Below are positions 1 through 7,472 of a DNA stretch of 22,627 nt, in pieces. Origin of the DNA: an uncultured Prevotella sp. (GTDB lineage: Bacteria; Bacteroidota; Bacteroidia; Bacteroidales; Bacteroidaceae). The DNA is taken from positions 1-22,627 of the forward strand of contig USCX01000012.1 of the NCBI GenBank assembly GCA_900553285.1. Reading direction: 5' to 3'. The position numbers and the translations under genes are program-made. The notes beneath the pieces are model-generated. The model worked only from the letters and a program-made list of their open reading frames with translations, was not told where the DNA came from and searched no databases. How positions within the stretch are numbered: the stretch's first letter is position 1; each line of letters begins with the position of its first letter.

Positions 1-28
1 ACAAATTATTAATCAGAATTCTGTTGCA

Positions 29-61
29 TTTGCAAGTTGAATTCAGCTTTTATTACTTTTG
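29..61 (+). promoter_or_regulatory. Predicted pdxJ promoter (Bacteroidetes type)
   Basis: TTTG at 29-32 and TACTTTTG at 54-61 match the Bacteroidetes -33/-7 consensus (TTTG, then TAnnTTTG), with a 21-bp spacer inside the usual 19-21 range. The predicted start of transcription is near 66-68, giving a leader of about 40 nt before the ATG at 105. The consensus is established knowledge; its use here is inferred. Confidence 0.6.
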
Positions 62-91
62 CAAATATACAAAAAAACAGTTATCCACAAA
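62..91 (-). promoter_or_regulatory. Predicted divergent promoter reading out of the left edge
   Basis: On the minus strand TTTG (91-88) and TATATTTG (69-62) lie 18 bp apart, a good Bacteroidetes promoter. It abuts the pdxJ -7 box directly: the two boxes occupy 54-61 and 62-69. Its target gene lies outside the window. From memory, nadK is often divergent from pdxJ in Bacteroides, but this cannot be checked here. Confidence 0.5.
81..89 (+). promoter_or_regulatory. Perfect DnaA-box sequence
   Basis: TTATCCACA is the consensus DnaA box. It sits between the two divergent promoters and overlaps the -33 region of the minus-strand one. I noticed no cluster of further boxes around it, so it is not evidence for a replication origin. 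It could be a DnaA regulatory site or chance. Confidence 0.35.
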
Positions 92-104
92 AGTGTAACT
101 AACG

Positions 105-818
105 ATGACGAAACTTAGCGTAAACATAAATAAAGTGGCGACGTTGCGCAATGCGCGGGGCGGAAACAATCCGGATGTGCTGGCCGTGGCTCTCGATTGT
201 GAGACTTTTGGTGCCGAGGGCATCACCGTACATCCGCGCCCCGATGAGCGGCATATCCGCCGCGCTGACGTTTTTGCGTTGAAACCGGCGCTTCGGACGG
301 AGTTTAACATAGAGGGGAATCCCGACGAACGATTCCGCGGACTGGTCTTGGCTGTCCGGCCCAATCAGGTTACGTTGGTGCCGGATGCGCCTGATCAACT
401 CACGTCGAACCACGGATGGGATACCGTAAAACATGCCGCTTTTTTGAAAGACGTGATCGCTCAGATGAAAGAGGCGGGCATACGGACTTCCGTTTTTGTT
501 TCGGCGGACGTGGAAATGGTGAAAGGGGCTGCGGCATGTGGCGCGGACCGGGTGGAGCTTTATACTGAGCCTTACGCCGCGGAGTACGGGAAAGATCGTG
601 AAAAAGCCGTGGCTCCTTTCGTGGAGGCCGCACGTGTGGCGAGAGACCTCGGTCTTGGGTTGAACGCCGGGCACGATTTGAGCTTGGAAAACCTGGCTTA
701 TCTGCACGCCTGCATTCCTTGGCTGGATGAGGTCAGCATCGGCCACGCGCTTATTTGCGACGCGCTTTATCTGGGCTTGAAGGAGACCATCCGTCGCTAT
801 CTTGAATGTTTGAAATAA
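105..818 (+). CDS. pdxJ: Pyridoxine 5'-phosphate synthase PdxJ
   Basis: Cytoplasmic TIM-barrel enzyme that condenses 1-deoxyxylulose 5-phosphate with 3-amino-2-oxopropyl phosphate to pyridoxine 5'-phosphate, the ring-closing step of DXP-dependent vitamin B6 synthesis. The 237 residues match the family length and begin with the typical LSVNINKVATLRNARGG (4-20). Visible family motifs are GAEGITVHPRPDERHI (37-52), with the active-site His43, EFNIEGNP (66-73), with the conserved Glu70, GLNAGHDL (185-192) and SIGHAL (211-216). The ATG at 105 is chosen because it opens directly onto the conserved N-terminus and lies about 44 nt after a good -7 box. It is the first gene of a plus-strand run with the DJ-1-like gene 32 bp downstream. 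No abnormality is seen. Confidence 0.96.
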   Translation: MTKLSVNINKVATLRNARGGNNPDVLAVALDCETFGAEGITVHPRPDERHIRRADVFALKPALRTEFNIEGNPDERFRGLVLAVRPNQVTLVPDAPDQLTSNHGWDTVKHAAFLKDVIAQMKEAGIRTSVFVSADVEMVKGAAACGADRVELYTEPYAAEYGKDREKAVAPFVEAARVARDLGLGLNAGHDLSLENLAYLHACIPWLDEVSIGHALICDALYLGLKETIRRYLECLK

Positions 819-850
819 ACGAGTCATTTAATTTTATTGAACGATAAGAT

Positions 851-1393
851 ATGGTACATCTGTTTTTAGCTGATGGCTTTGAGGAAGTAGAAGCCCTGGG
901 CACGTTAGATATACTGCGTCGCGCAGGCATTGAGGTTATGACCGTTTCGATTACGGGCGCCCGAATGATTCGCGGAGCTCACAACATCCCCATCATGGCG
1001 GACAACCTGTTCCGCCGTTGCGGGGTCGAAGACAGTGAAATGCTGGTGTTCCCGGGAGGTATGCCCGGAACGGCGAATCTGGGCTTGCATGACGGATTGC
1101 GCAAGGCGATGGAAAGTCATGTGCACAGCGGACGTCCGGTGGCGGCCATCTGTGCGGCTCCAATTCTTTTGGGACGCCGTCGCTTGTTGGCCGGTCGTCG
1201 TGCAACTTGCTACCCCGGCTTTGAACAGGAACTTGAAGGCGCTGTGTGTACGGGCAAGATGGTCGAGATAGATGGAAATATCATCACGGGCCGTGGTCCG
1301 GGAGCTGTATTCCCTTTTGCATTCGCCATCGTCGAACGTTTGCGCGGGGCTGATGTCGCAGCGAGGGTAAAACACGATATGTTGCTGGACTAA
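851..1393 (+). CDS. DJ-1/PfpI (ThiJ/YajL) family protein
   Basis: A 180-residue protein of the DJ-1/PfpI glutamine-amidotransferase-like superfamily. By alignment from memory to human DJ-1, the acidic partner residue is Glu14 (GFEEVE, 9-14) and the nucleophile is Cys101 in the elbow AAICAAP (98-104). The C-terminal signature ITGRGPG (145-151) matches the ITSRGPG-like motif of DJ-1, and FAFAIVERLRG follows as in family members. Relatives are reported as glyoxalases, protein deglycases or redox-sensing chaperones, and the true substrate is debated, so the family name is as far as the sequence goes. The length fits a complete single-domain protein. It lies between pdxJ and recG on the same strand, probably co-transcribed. 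No signal peptide is visible, so it should be cytoplasmic. Confidence 0.9.
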   Translation: MVHLFLADGFEEVEALGTLDILRRAGIEVMTVSITGARMIRGAHNIPIMADNLFRRCGVEDSEMLVFPGGMPGTANLGLHDGLRKAMESHVHSGRPVAAICAAPILLGRRRLLAGRRATCYPGFEQELEGAVCTGKMVEIDGNIITGRGPGAVFPFAFAIVERLRGADVAARVKHDMLLD

Positions 1394-1434
1394 GTGCATT
1401 ACGCCATTCATAGGCAGAACGAAAAAACAAGGGA

Positions 1435-3540
1435 GTGGCTGTCAGAGGTTTCCTGTGCCAAGATATTACGTATTTGAAAGGTGTAGGCCCCGAACGTGCC
1501 AAGCTGCTTGCCGCAGAGCTTGACGTGAGGAGCGTGCATGACTTGTTGTATTGTTTCCCGTACAAGTATATCGATCGCACGGTCGTGCATAAGGTCCGTG
1601 ACGTTCATGAGGGCATGCCTTATGTGCAGTTGCGGGGACGCATCGTGAACTATGAAATGGAAGGAAGCGGACGTAAGCAACGGTTGAAAGCGCTTTTTTC
1701 CGACGGTACGGGGATGGTCGAGTTCGTATGGTTCAATGCTTATAAACGCATTGAGACTACATACAAGATAGGGAAGGAACTCATTGTCTTGGGGAAGCCT
1801 ACGTTTTACAACGGACACATTTCGTTTGCCCATCCGGAGTTGGAACCGGCAGCCAAGGTGGGGACAGAGATCTGCGCGTTCCAACCTTTTTATCACACGA
1901 CCGACAAGATGAAGCGGCACAATCTCACGTCCCGTGTGCTGAGCGAGATGGTGCGGACGGCTTTTGCCAACCTGTCGTCGGGTGAGCCGGCCGAAACGTT
2001 GCCCGACTATCTCATAGCCCGTTATAATTTGTCTCCGCTGGCTCCGTCGTTGCGCACGGTCCATTTCCCGAGAGACACCGAAGAACTGGCCAAGGCGGAG
2101 CGTCGTTTGAAATTCGACGAACTGTTTTTCCTTCAACTTGACATTCTTCGCTATGCCAAAAACCGGAAACTGAAATTCCGCGGTTTCGTTTTTTCCAAGA
2201 TAGGAAATCTGTTTATGCAGTTCTATCGTGAGAAACTCCCGTTTGAGTTGACCGATGCACAGAAGCGGGTGATGAAGGAGATACGCGGGGACTTAGGCAG
2301 TGGCCGCCAGATGAACCGCCTGCTGCACGGAGATGTCGGGTCGGGGAAAACGATGGTGGCGCTGATGTCGTGTCTTATTGCCGCAGATAACGGTTATCAG
2401 TCGTGTCTGATGGCGCCCACGGAGATTTTGGCTGAACAGCATTACGCCACGCTCTGCCAAATGACGGACGGACTTCCCGTCCGGGTGGAGTTGTTGACGG
2501 GTAACGTGAAGGGAAAACGCCGGGAGGCTATCCTTCAGGGGCTTGCTGACGGCAGTGTCCATCTTTTGGTCGGCACGCATGCTGTCATTGAGCCTACGGT
2601 CTCCTTCCTTAACCTCGGTTTGGTCGTTATTGATGAGCAGCACCGTTTTGGAGTAGAGCAGCGCGCCAAATTATGGAGCAAGAATGTCTATCCGCCGCAT
2701 ATCCTGGTGATGACCGCCACGCCTATTCCCCGGACGCTGGCCATGACGGTTTATGGCGACCTCGATGTGTCGGTCATCGACCAATTGCCGGCCGGCCGGA
2801 AACCGGTTCAGACGCTGCATTATTATTCCGATCGCATCGATGCGCTCTACGAGGGTATGCGGCGCGAGCTGCGCAGAGGGCGCCAGGTCTATGTGGTGTA
2901 TCCTTTGATTGAAGAGAGTGAGCGCAGCGATTTGAAAAATCTGGAAGAAGGCTATGCGACGATGTGTGATGCTTTCCCGACGTATAAGGTCGGAAAGTTG
3001 CATGGTAAGATGAAAGCGCAGGAAAAGGAGGCCGCGATGCAAGCCTTTCTCAAACGGGAGACACAGATACTGGTCAGTACGACAGTCATCGAAGTGGGCG
3101 TGAACGTTCCGAATGCCACCGTGATGGTCATAGAGAACGCAGAGCGTTTCGGCTTGGCCCAGTTACACCAGTTGCGGGGGCGGGTCGGCCGTGGCGGCGA
3201 ACAGTCGTATTGCATCCTTGTCACGGGGTATAAACTGAGTGATACGACGCGACGCCGCATTGGAGTGATGGTCGAGACCACCGATGGGTTCCGCATTGCG
3301 GAAGAGGATCTGAAACTTCGCGGTCCGGGCGATCTTGAAGGGACGCAGCAGAGCGGCCTGCCGTTTGATTTGAAAATCGCCCATGTTGTCCGCGATGCCG
3401 ATTTGCTGTCCGTGGCGCGTGAGGCGGCCGGAGAAGTCTTGCGCATCGACCCCTACGAAAATCTTCCGCAGCACAGCATGATATGGTCCGCCTTACGTCA
3501 GATGCGGGGGCGCCAGGTGAATTTCTCTGCCATTAGCTGA
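1435..3540 (+). CDS. recG: ATP-dependent DNA helicase RecG
   Basis: Branch-migration helicase that regresses stalled replication forks and remodels Holliday junctions. The 701 residues match the family. The N-terminal wedge/OB-fold region spans about 60-145. The helicase core carries Walker A GDVGSGKT (299-306), the DEQH box (400-403), MTATPIPRT (426-434) and motif VI QLHQLRGRVGR (576-586). The C-terminal segment contains the family motif around FRIAEEDLKLRGPGDLEGT. The start is a GTG: the frame is open only back to 1414 and contains no ATG there, and the GTG reading gives the expected N-terminus DITYLKGVGPERA. The start is preceded by AAGGGA, but too close for a normal Shine-Dalgarno site. 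It lies 41 bp after the DJ-1-like gene. The same frame stays open for 121 codons after the TGA (see findings). Confidence 0.96.
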   Translation: MAVRGFLCQDITYLKGVGPERAKLLAAELDVRSVHDLLYCFPYKYIDRTVVHKVRDVHEGMPYVQLRGRIVNYEMEGSGRKQRLKALFSDGTGMVEFVWFNAYKRIETTYKIGKELIVLGKPTFYNGHISFAHPELEPAAKVGTEICAFQPFYHTTDKMKRHNLTSRVLSEMVRTAFANLSSGEPAETLPDYLIARYNLSPLAPSLRTVHFPRDTEELAKAERRLKFDELFFLQLDILRYAKNRKLKFRGFVFSKIGNLFMQFYREKLPFELTDAQKRVMKEIRGDLGSGRQMNRLLHGDVGSGKTMVALMSCLIAADNGYQSCLMAPTEILAEQHYATLCQMTDGLPVRVELLTGNVKGKRREAILQGLADGSVHLLVGTHAVIEPTVSFLNLGLVVIDEQHRFGVEQRAKLWSKNVYPPHILVMTATPIPRTLAMTVYGDLDVSVIDQLPAGRKPVQTLHYYSDRIDALYEGMRRELRRGRQVYVVYPLIEESERSDLKNLEEGYATMCDAFPTYKVGKLHGKMKAQEKEAAMQAFLKRETQILVSTTVIEVGVNVPNATVMVIENAERFGLAQLHQLRGRVGRGGEQSYCILVTGYKLSDTTRRRIGVMVETTDGFRIAEEDLKLRGPGDLEGTQQSGLPFDLKIAHVVRDADLLSVAREAAGEVLRIDPYENLPQHSMIWSALRQMRGRQVNFSAIS

Positions 3541-3543
3541 AAG

Positions 3544-3572
3544 CCTTCCCTTTGCGTTCGGAAGGATGTTTT
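3544..3572 (+). terminator. Possible recG terminator hairpin
   Basis: CCTTCC (3544-3549) pairs with GGAAGG (3560-3565) across a 10-nt loop, followed by ATGTTTT. It starts 3 nt after the recG stop. The stem is short and the T tract only four long, so it would be a weak terminator. Confidence 0.35.
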
Positions 3573-4062
3573 CCGGCCTGCGGATAAAGCCTTTCCGGCA
3601 CATCGTCCGAGCGATGGGGCCGAAAAACAGTTTTACACCTTAGTTATATTAGAATGTGCCTGCCGGGTGAGAAAGTCTGTCGGCGACTTAGGAAAAACGG
3701 TCAGGGCGTCCGTCGAAACCGTCAGCCAGACCGTTAACCACGTTTCCGGTGCGTTCTTTGCCGGAGCTGCCATCTCGGACAGGCGTACCGGGCATGTGGG
3801 CATGGCGATGTCGATGGCACGCCATGACGCCCCAAACGGGGAAACCGGGATTGATGTGGGGGGAGAAGGGTGCATATGTCTCTCCTTTGCCCGGGCAGGT
3901 GCATAAAACCTGAGAGCATAGCGTAAGGGCGGACGCCCCTGAACGGCCTGTAAATCATGCTTGGCTGCTGTCTGTTTCTTCGTTGAAACGGATGGGCGCT
4001 TATATTTTGTTATCTTCTGTTGTTTTTATGTGTTTAAAGTGTGCTTTTTGTTTAATTTTAAT
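3573..4062. other. Long GC-rich gene-free spacer upstream of gdhA
   Basis: No recognisable gene lies here. The sequence is richer in G+C than the other spacers of this window as far as about 3950, then becomes T-rich and promoter-like. Short open frames exist on both strands (for example a GTG-started 79-codon frame at 3667-3906 plus, and an 80-codon frame at 3875-3633 minus), but none resembles a known family. A 7-bp hairpin CATGGCG/CGCCATG lies at 3801-3826 and a small GGGC/GCCC hairpin at 3927-3938. It may be decayed coding sequence, a structured leader or an RNA gene; I cannot decide. Confidence 0.4.
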
Positions 4063-4070
4063 TACCTTTG
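4063..4070 (+). promoter_or_regulatory. gdhA promoter -7 box
   Basis: TACCTTTG matches TAnnTTTG exactly, 42 bp before the gdhA ATG at 4113, in an AT-rich stretch. No TTTG is found at the ideal -33 spacing. Transcription would start near 4075-4077, which rules out an earlier TTG start at 4068 because that codon overlaps the box. Confidence 0.55.
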
Positions 4071-4112
4071 CACACGAAAAAGAGAGTGCGTCAAACATTT
4101 ATCAAACGAAAT

Positions 4113-5447
4113 ATGAAAGCAGCAGAAGTCTTAGACAATCTGAAACGCCGTTTCCCGGGTGAGGCGGAGTATCATCAAGCCGTTCAGGAAGTATTGGAGA
4201 CCATCGAAGACGTGTATAACGAACATCCGGAATTCGAGAAGGTCAATCTGATTGAACGTTTGTGTATTCCGGACCGCATTATCTCATTCCGTGTTACGTG
4301 GGTGGACGACAAGGGACAGGTGCAGACCAACATGGGATACCGCATACAGCACAACAACGCCATCGGCCCGTACAAAGGCGGCATTCGTTTCCACTCTTCG
4401 GTCAATCAGTCCATATTGAAATTCCTCGCGTTTGAGCAGACGTTCAAAAACGCGCTGACCACGCTTCCTATGGGCGGTGGAAAAGGAGGCTCGGACTTCA
4501 GTCCCCGCGGTAAGTCGAACGCGGAAATCATGCGCTTTTGCCAAGCATTCATGATGGAGTTGTGGCGTCATATAGGGCCTGATACGGATGTGCCTGCCGG
4601 TGACATCGGTGTCGGAGGGCGCGAGGTGGGATACATGTATGGCATGTACAAGAAACTGGCCCGCGAAAACACCGGGACGCTGACCGGGAAGGGACTCGAA
4701 TTCGGCGGCTCGCTCATCCGTCCCGAGGCTACGGGATACGGTAACGTTTATTTCTTGCTCGAAATGTTGAAGACGCGCGGAATAGACATCAAAGGCAAAG
4801 TGGTAACGATTTCCGGTTCGGGCAATGTGGCACAGTACACTGTGGAGAAACTTATCGAATTGGGCGCCAAGGTGGTGACGATGTCTGACTCTGACGGATA
4901 TATTTACGACCCGGACGGCATCGACCGCGAAAAACTTGATTATATCATGGAGCTGAAAAATCTCTACCGCGGCCGCATTCGGGAATATGCAGAGAAATAT
5001 GGAGTGAAATACGTGGCCGGTGCCCGTCCTTGGGGAGAGAAGTGCGACATCGCCATGCCGAGTGCAACCCAGAACGAACTGACAGGCGACGACGCCAAGA
5101 CGCTGTTGGCCAACGGATGCATCGCCGTGAGCGAAGGCGCCAACATGCCTTCTACGCCAGAGGCAGTCGATGCTTTCCTCGAAGCTAAAATCCTGTATGC
5201 TCCGGGCAAGGCGGCCAATGCTGGCGGGGTATCGGTTTCGGGACTGGAAATGACGCAGAATGCGCAGAAACTCAGTTGGACCAAGGAAGAGGTTGACCAG
5301 CGCTTGCATCAGATCATGCAGAGCATTCACGAGCAGTGTGTGAAATTCGGTACGCAGTCTGACGGTTTTGTCAACTACGTGCGTGGTGCCAACGTAGCCG
5401 GATTCATGAAAGTGGCTCGTGCCATGATGGCGCAGGGCATCCTGTAA
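4113..5447 (+). CDS. gdhA: Glutamate dehydrogenase (probably NADP-dependent)
   Basis: Reversible amination of 2-oxoglutarate to glutamate, a main entry point of ammonia into gut and oral Bacteroidales. The ATG at 4113 gives 444 residues, the usual length of the hexameric bacterial enzyme; an earlier TTG (4068) lies inside the promoter box. Conserved features are NNAIGPYKGGIRFH (81-94), PMGGGKGGSDFSP (119-131) with the substrate-binding lysine, DVPAGDIGVGGREVGYM (159-175) and the C-terminal APGKAANAGGV with SGLEM. The Rossmann segment ISGSGNVAQY (233-242) is followed by SDSDG (258-262), resembling the SDSSG of the E. coli NADP enzyme, so NADP preference is inferred. It appears monocistronic: a promoter precedes it and a strong inverted repeat follows 20 bp after the stop. 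Confidence 0.97.
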   Translation: MKAAEVLDNLKRRFPGEAEYHQAVQEVLETIEDVYNEHPEFEKVNLIERLCIPDRIISFRVTWVDDKGQVQTNMGYRIQHNNAIGPYKGGIRFHSSVNQSILKFLAFEQTFKNALTTLPMGGGKGGSDFSPRGKSNAEIMRFCQAFMMELWRHIGPDTDVPAGDIGVGGREVGYMYGMYKKLARENTGTLTGKGLEFGGSLIRPEATGYGNVYFLLEMLKTRGIDIKGKVVTISGSGNVAQYTVEKLIELGAKVVTMSDSDGYIYDPDGIDREKLDYIMELKNLYRGRIREYAEKYGVKYVAGARPWGEKCDIAMPSATQNELTGDDAKTLLANGCIAVSEGANMPSTPEAVDAFLEAKILYAPGKAANAGGVSVSGLEMTQNAQKLSWTKEEVDQRLHQIMQSIHEQCVKFGTQSDGFVNYVRGANVAGFMKVARAMMAQGIL

Positions 5448-5466
5448 GATTAGAAAGAACGGTATT

Positions 5467-5522
5467 CATACGACAGAAAGGCAGATTCCTCTCCAAAAGG
5501 GAATCTGCCTTTCTGTCGTATG
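5467..5522. terminator. Perfect 23-bp inverted repeat, likely bidirectional terminator
   Basis: Positions 5467-5489 are the exact reverse complement of 5500-5522, with a 10-nt loop (5490-5499). It lies between convergent gdhA (stop 5447) and mutL (stop 5608), the position of a shared terminator. Neither flank has a strong T tract, which is unusual for a classical intrinsic terminator, but the stem is far longer than normal. Confidence 0.65.
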
Positions 5523-5607
5523 AGTAGAAGACGTATGTTTTAGGGGGAGTGAAAGAGAGGAAATGAGGCTGGAAAGTAGCTTGAATACGCCTTTCGAAAT
5601 CTTGTTT

Positions 5608-7461
5608 TTAACTGAACAGGCGATCGATGTTTTCCTGCGGAATAATGATGATGATGGCTTTCCCGTCAGGGGTGTAGTTAGGTGTTTCGCAAGCAAACAA
5701 TTGTTCGACTAAATTCAGCATTTCCGGATTATCCATCGCCTGCCCGACGGGAATTGCTGCCTTTTTGGCCAATGCAAACGCGAGGGTATGATAGATTTCT
5801 TGTCCGAGGTTCTTGCTGTTCCCGTGTGCGACTTCTTCTAATATGTTTTGTAAGAGTTTTATGGGGTCGAGCCCTTCTGTGCCGGAGGGTACGCCGTTTA
5901 TGGCGTAGCTGCCGTGTCCCATCGGCGAGAGGTCGAAACCGATATATTTCAGTTGTTCGTGAATGTCTGCCAGCAACTTGGCTTGCGCGAGAGGAAGTTG
6001 AAGCATTTGTGGGAACAGCACGCCTTGCGACAGACCGTGTTTGGTTTCGATGTTCCGCCTGTATGTCTCGTAGAGAACGCGGACGTGGGCGCGATGCTGG
6101 TCGATGAGCATAAGGCCCGATTTAACCGATGAGAGGATAAAACGCCCTTTGAGTTGGAAGAAGTCGGAGCCTCTGCTTTCCCAGTCAGGTTGCGCTTCGT
6201 CGAAGATGGTACGCTGAGGGGGTGCGGCTTCGTCTGTTTCCTTTTGACCGGTTTCTTCTTGTGTCTTTCCGTTAAGCAGAGTCTCATATACGTCCTGCCA
6301 GTCTGTGGCCCCGTCCCCAGCCGGACGCTGGCTGGCATGGCTGGCCGGCGTGTGAAAGGGATTGAAGTTCTTGTCAACCGTGATTTCGGGCGGCATGCGC
6401 TGTTTGTCGTCCGTGAAGGCCGGAATGTCGGGACGGAAACTTACGTCAAAGTCGATAGTCGGAACGGCTGAAAATTTGCCGAGCGCTTCCCTCACGCCTG
6501 CTACAATGATTTGCCATATTTCTTGGTCGTCTTCAAACTTAATCTCAGTCTTTGTCGGATGGATGTTGACATCGATGCGTGCGGGGTCAACTTGGATGTC
6601 GATGAAGAAGGGAATGTTTTCACCTTCAGGAATGAGACGGTCGTAAGCTGAGAGAATGGCCCGTGTGAAATACGGGTGGCGCATGTAGCGGCCGTTGACA
6701 AAGAAGAACTGCTGTGCTCCTTTTTTTCGGGCGCTTTCCGGTGTGCCGATGAAACCGTTTATCTTGGCGAGGCAGGTGTCGACATGGATGGGTATGAGGT
6801 TCTGGTCTAATTTCTTTCCGAAGAGACCGAGTATGCGTTGGCGGAGTTTGCCCGCCGGCAAGTTCAGTAGACAGGCATTTTCGTTGTAAAGTTGCATGCT
6901 GACACCCGGATTGGCCAACGCGATACGTTCGAACTCGTTTAGAATGTTGTTTAGTTCGGTCTGGTTGGTCTTTAAGAATTTTCGCCGGGCAGGGAGGTTG
7001 AAGAAGAGGTTCTTTACTGTGAAATTAGCCCCGACAGGACACGAAATGGGCTCTTGTGTGATGATTTTTGACCCTTCGATGACCAGATGTGTGCCTAATT
7101 CCTCATCCGCCGTCCGTGTTTTGAGTTCGACTTGCGCTACGGCCGCGATGGACGGGAGCGCCTCCCCTCTGAATCCCATGGTGTGCAGAGCATAGAGGTC
7201 GCTGGCTTCACGTATTTTTGAAGTGGCGTGACGTTCGAATGCTAAGCGTGCATCTGTTTCCTGTAATCCGGAACCGTTGTCGACAACCTGTATGCTGGTT
7301 TTTCCAGCGTTGATTATCCAGACTTGGATGAGTGTAGCGCCGGCATCAATAGAATTCTCCACCAACTCCTTGATGACGGATGCCGGACGCTGTATGACTT
7401 CGCCGGCCGCGATTTGGTTGGCCACCGTGTCGGGCAAAAGATGAATAATTCCTTCTTTCAT
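5608..7461 (-). CDS. mutL: DNA mismatch repair protein MutL
   Basis: Matchmaker ATPase that couples MutS mismatch recognition to strand incision and excision. The ATG at 7461 gives 617 residues starting MKEGIIHLLPDTVANQIAAGEV, the standard family N-terminus; upstream codons belong to the end of the OstA-like gene. GHKL ATPase motifs are intact: ELVENSIDAGA (E35 region), DNGSG (61-65) and GFRGEAL (96-102). The C-terminal dimerisation domain starts near residue 435. There the nuclease motif DQHA(X)2E(X)4E reads DQHRAHVRVLYE (454-465), with Arg and Val replacing the expected Ala and Glu. The usual CPHGRP motif is represented by TPDGKA (597-602). The protein may therefore lack the metal-dependent nicking activity. 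It is the last gene of the guaB run, 11 bp after the OstA-like stop. Confidence 0.96.
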   Translation of the reverse strand: MKEGIIHLLPDTVANQIAAGEVIQRPASVIKELVENSIDAGATLIQVWIINAGKTSIQVVDNGSGLQETDARLAFERHATSKIREASDLYALHTMGFRGEALPSIAAVAQVELKTRTADEELGTHLVIEGSKIITQEPISCPVGANFTVKNLFFNLPARRKFLKTNQTELNNILNEFERIALANPGVSMQLYNENACLLNLPAGKLRQRILGLFGKKLDQNLIPIHVDTCLAKINGFIGTPESARKKGAQQFFFVNGRYMRHPYFTRAILSAYDRLIPEGENIPFFIDIQVDPARIDVNIHPTKTEIKFEDDQEIWQIIVAGVREALGKFSAVPTIDFDVSFRPDIPAFTDDKQRMPPEITVDKNFNPFHTPASHASQRPAGDGATDWQDVYETLLNGKTQEETGQKETDEAAPPQRTIFDEAQPDWESRGSDFFQLKGRFILSSVKSGLMLIDQHRAHVRVLYETYRRNIETKHGLSQGVLFPQMLQLPLAQAKLLADIHEQLKYIGFDLSPMGHGSYAINGVPSGTEGLDPIKLLQNILEEVAHGNSKNLGQEIYHTLAFALAKKAAIPVGQAMDNPEMLNLVEQLFACETPNYTPDGKAIIIIIPQENIDRLFS

Positions 7462-7472
7462 ATGCAGAGAGG

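Noticed and set aside
81..89. Replication origin near the left edge
   Set aside because: Only one DnaA box was noticed, with no AT-rich unwinding region or origin-linked genes.
3667..3906. 79-codon frame with a GTG start as a small gene
   Set aside because: It has no recognisable motif, no promoter or ribosome site, and overlaps competing open frames on the minus strand. Reported only as part of the unexplained spacer.
3898..3944. Fragments resembling a TPP riboswitch (GGTGC, CTGAGA, CCCTGAAC)
   Set aside because: The pieces occur in order, but the essential GAACCTGATC core and the closing segment are missing, and the downstream gene (gdhA) is not a thiamine gene. Treated as chance or, at most, decay.
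4068..4112. TTG start extending GdhA by 15 residues
   Set aside because: The codon overlaps the predicted -7 promoter box and the extra residues are not part of the conserved protein.
4284..5330. 348-codon open frame antisense to gdhA
   Set aside because: It is a shadow of a highly conserved gene with biased codons; no motif or regulatory signals support it.
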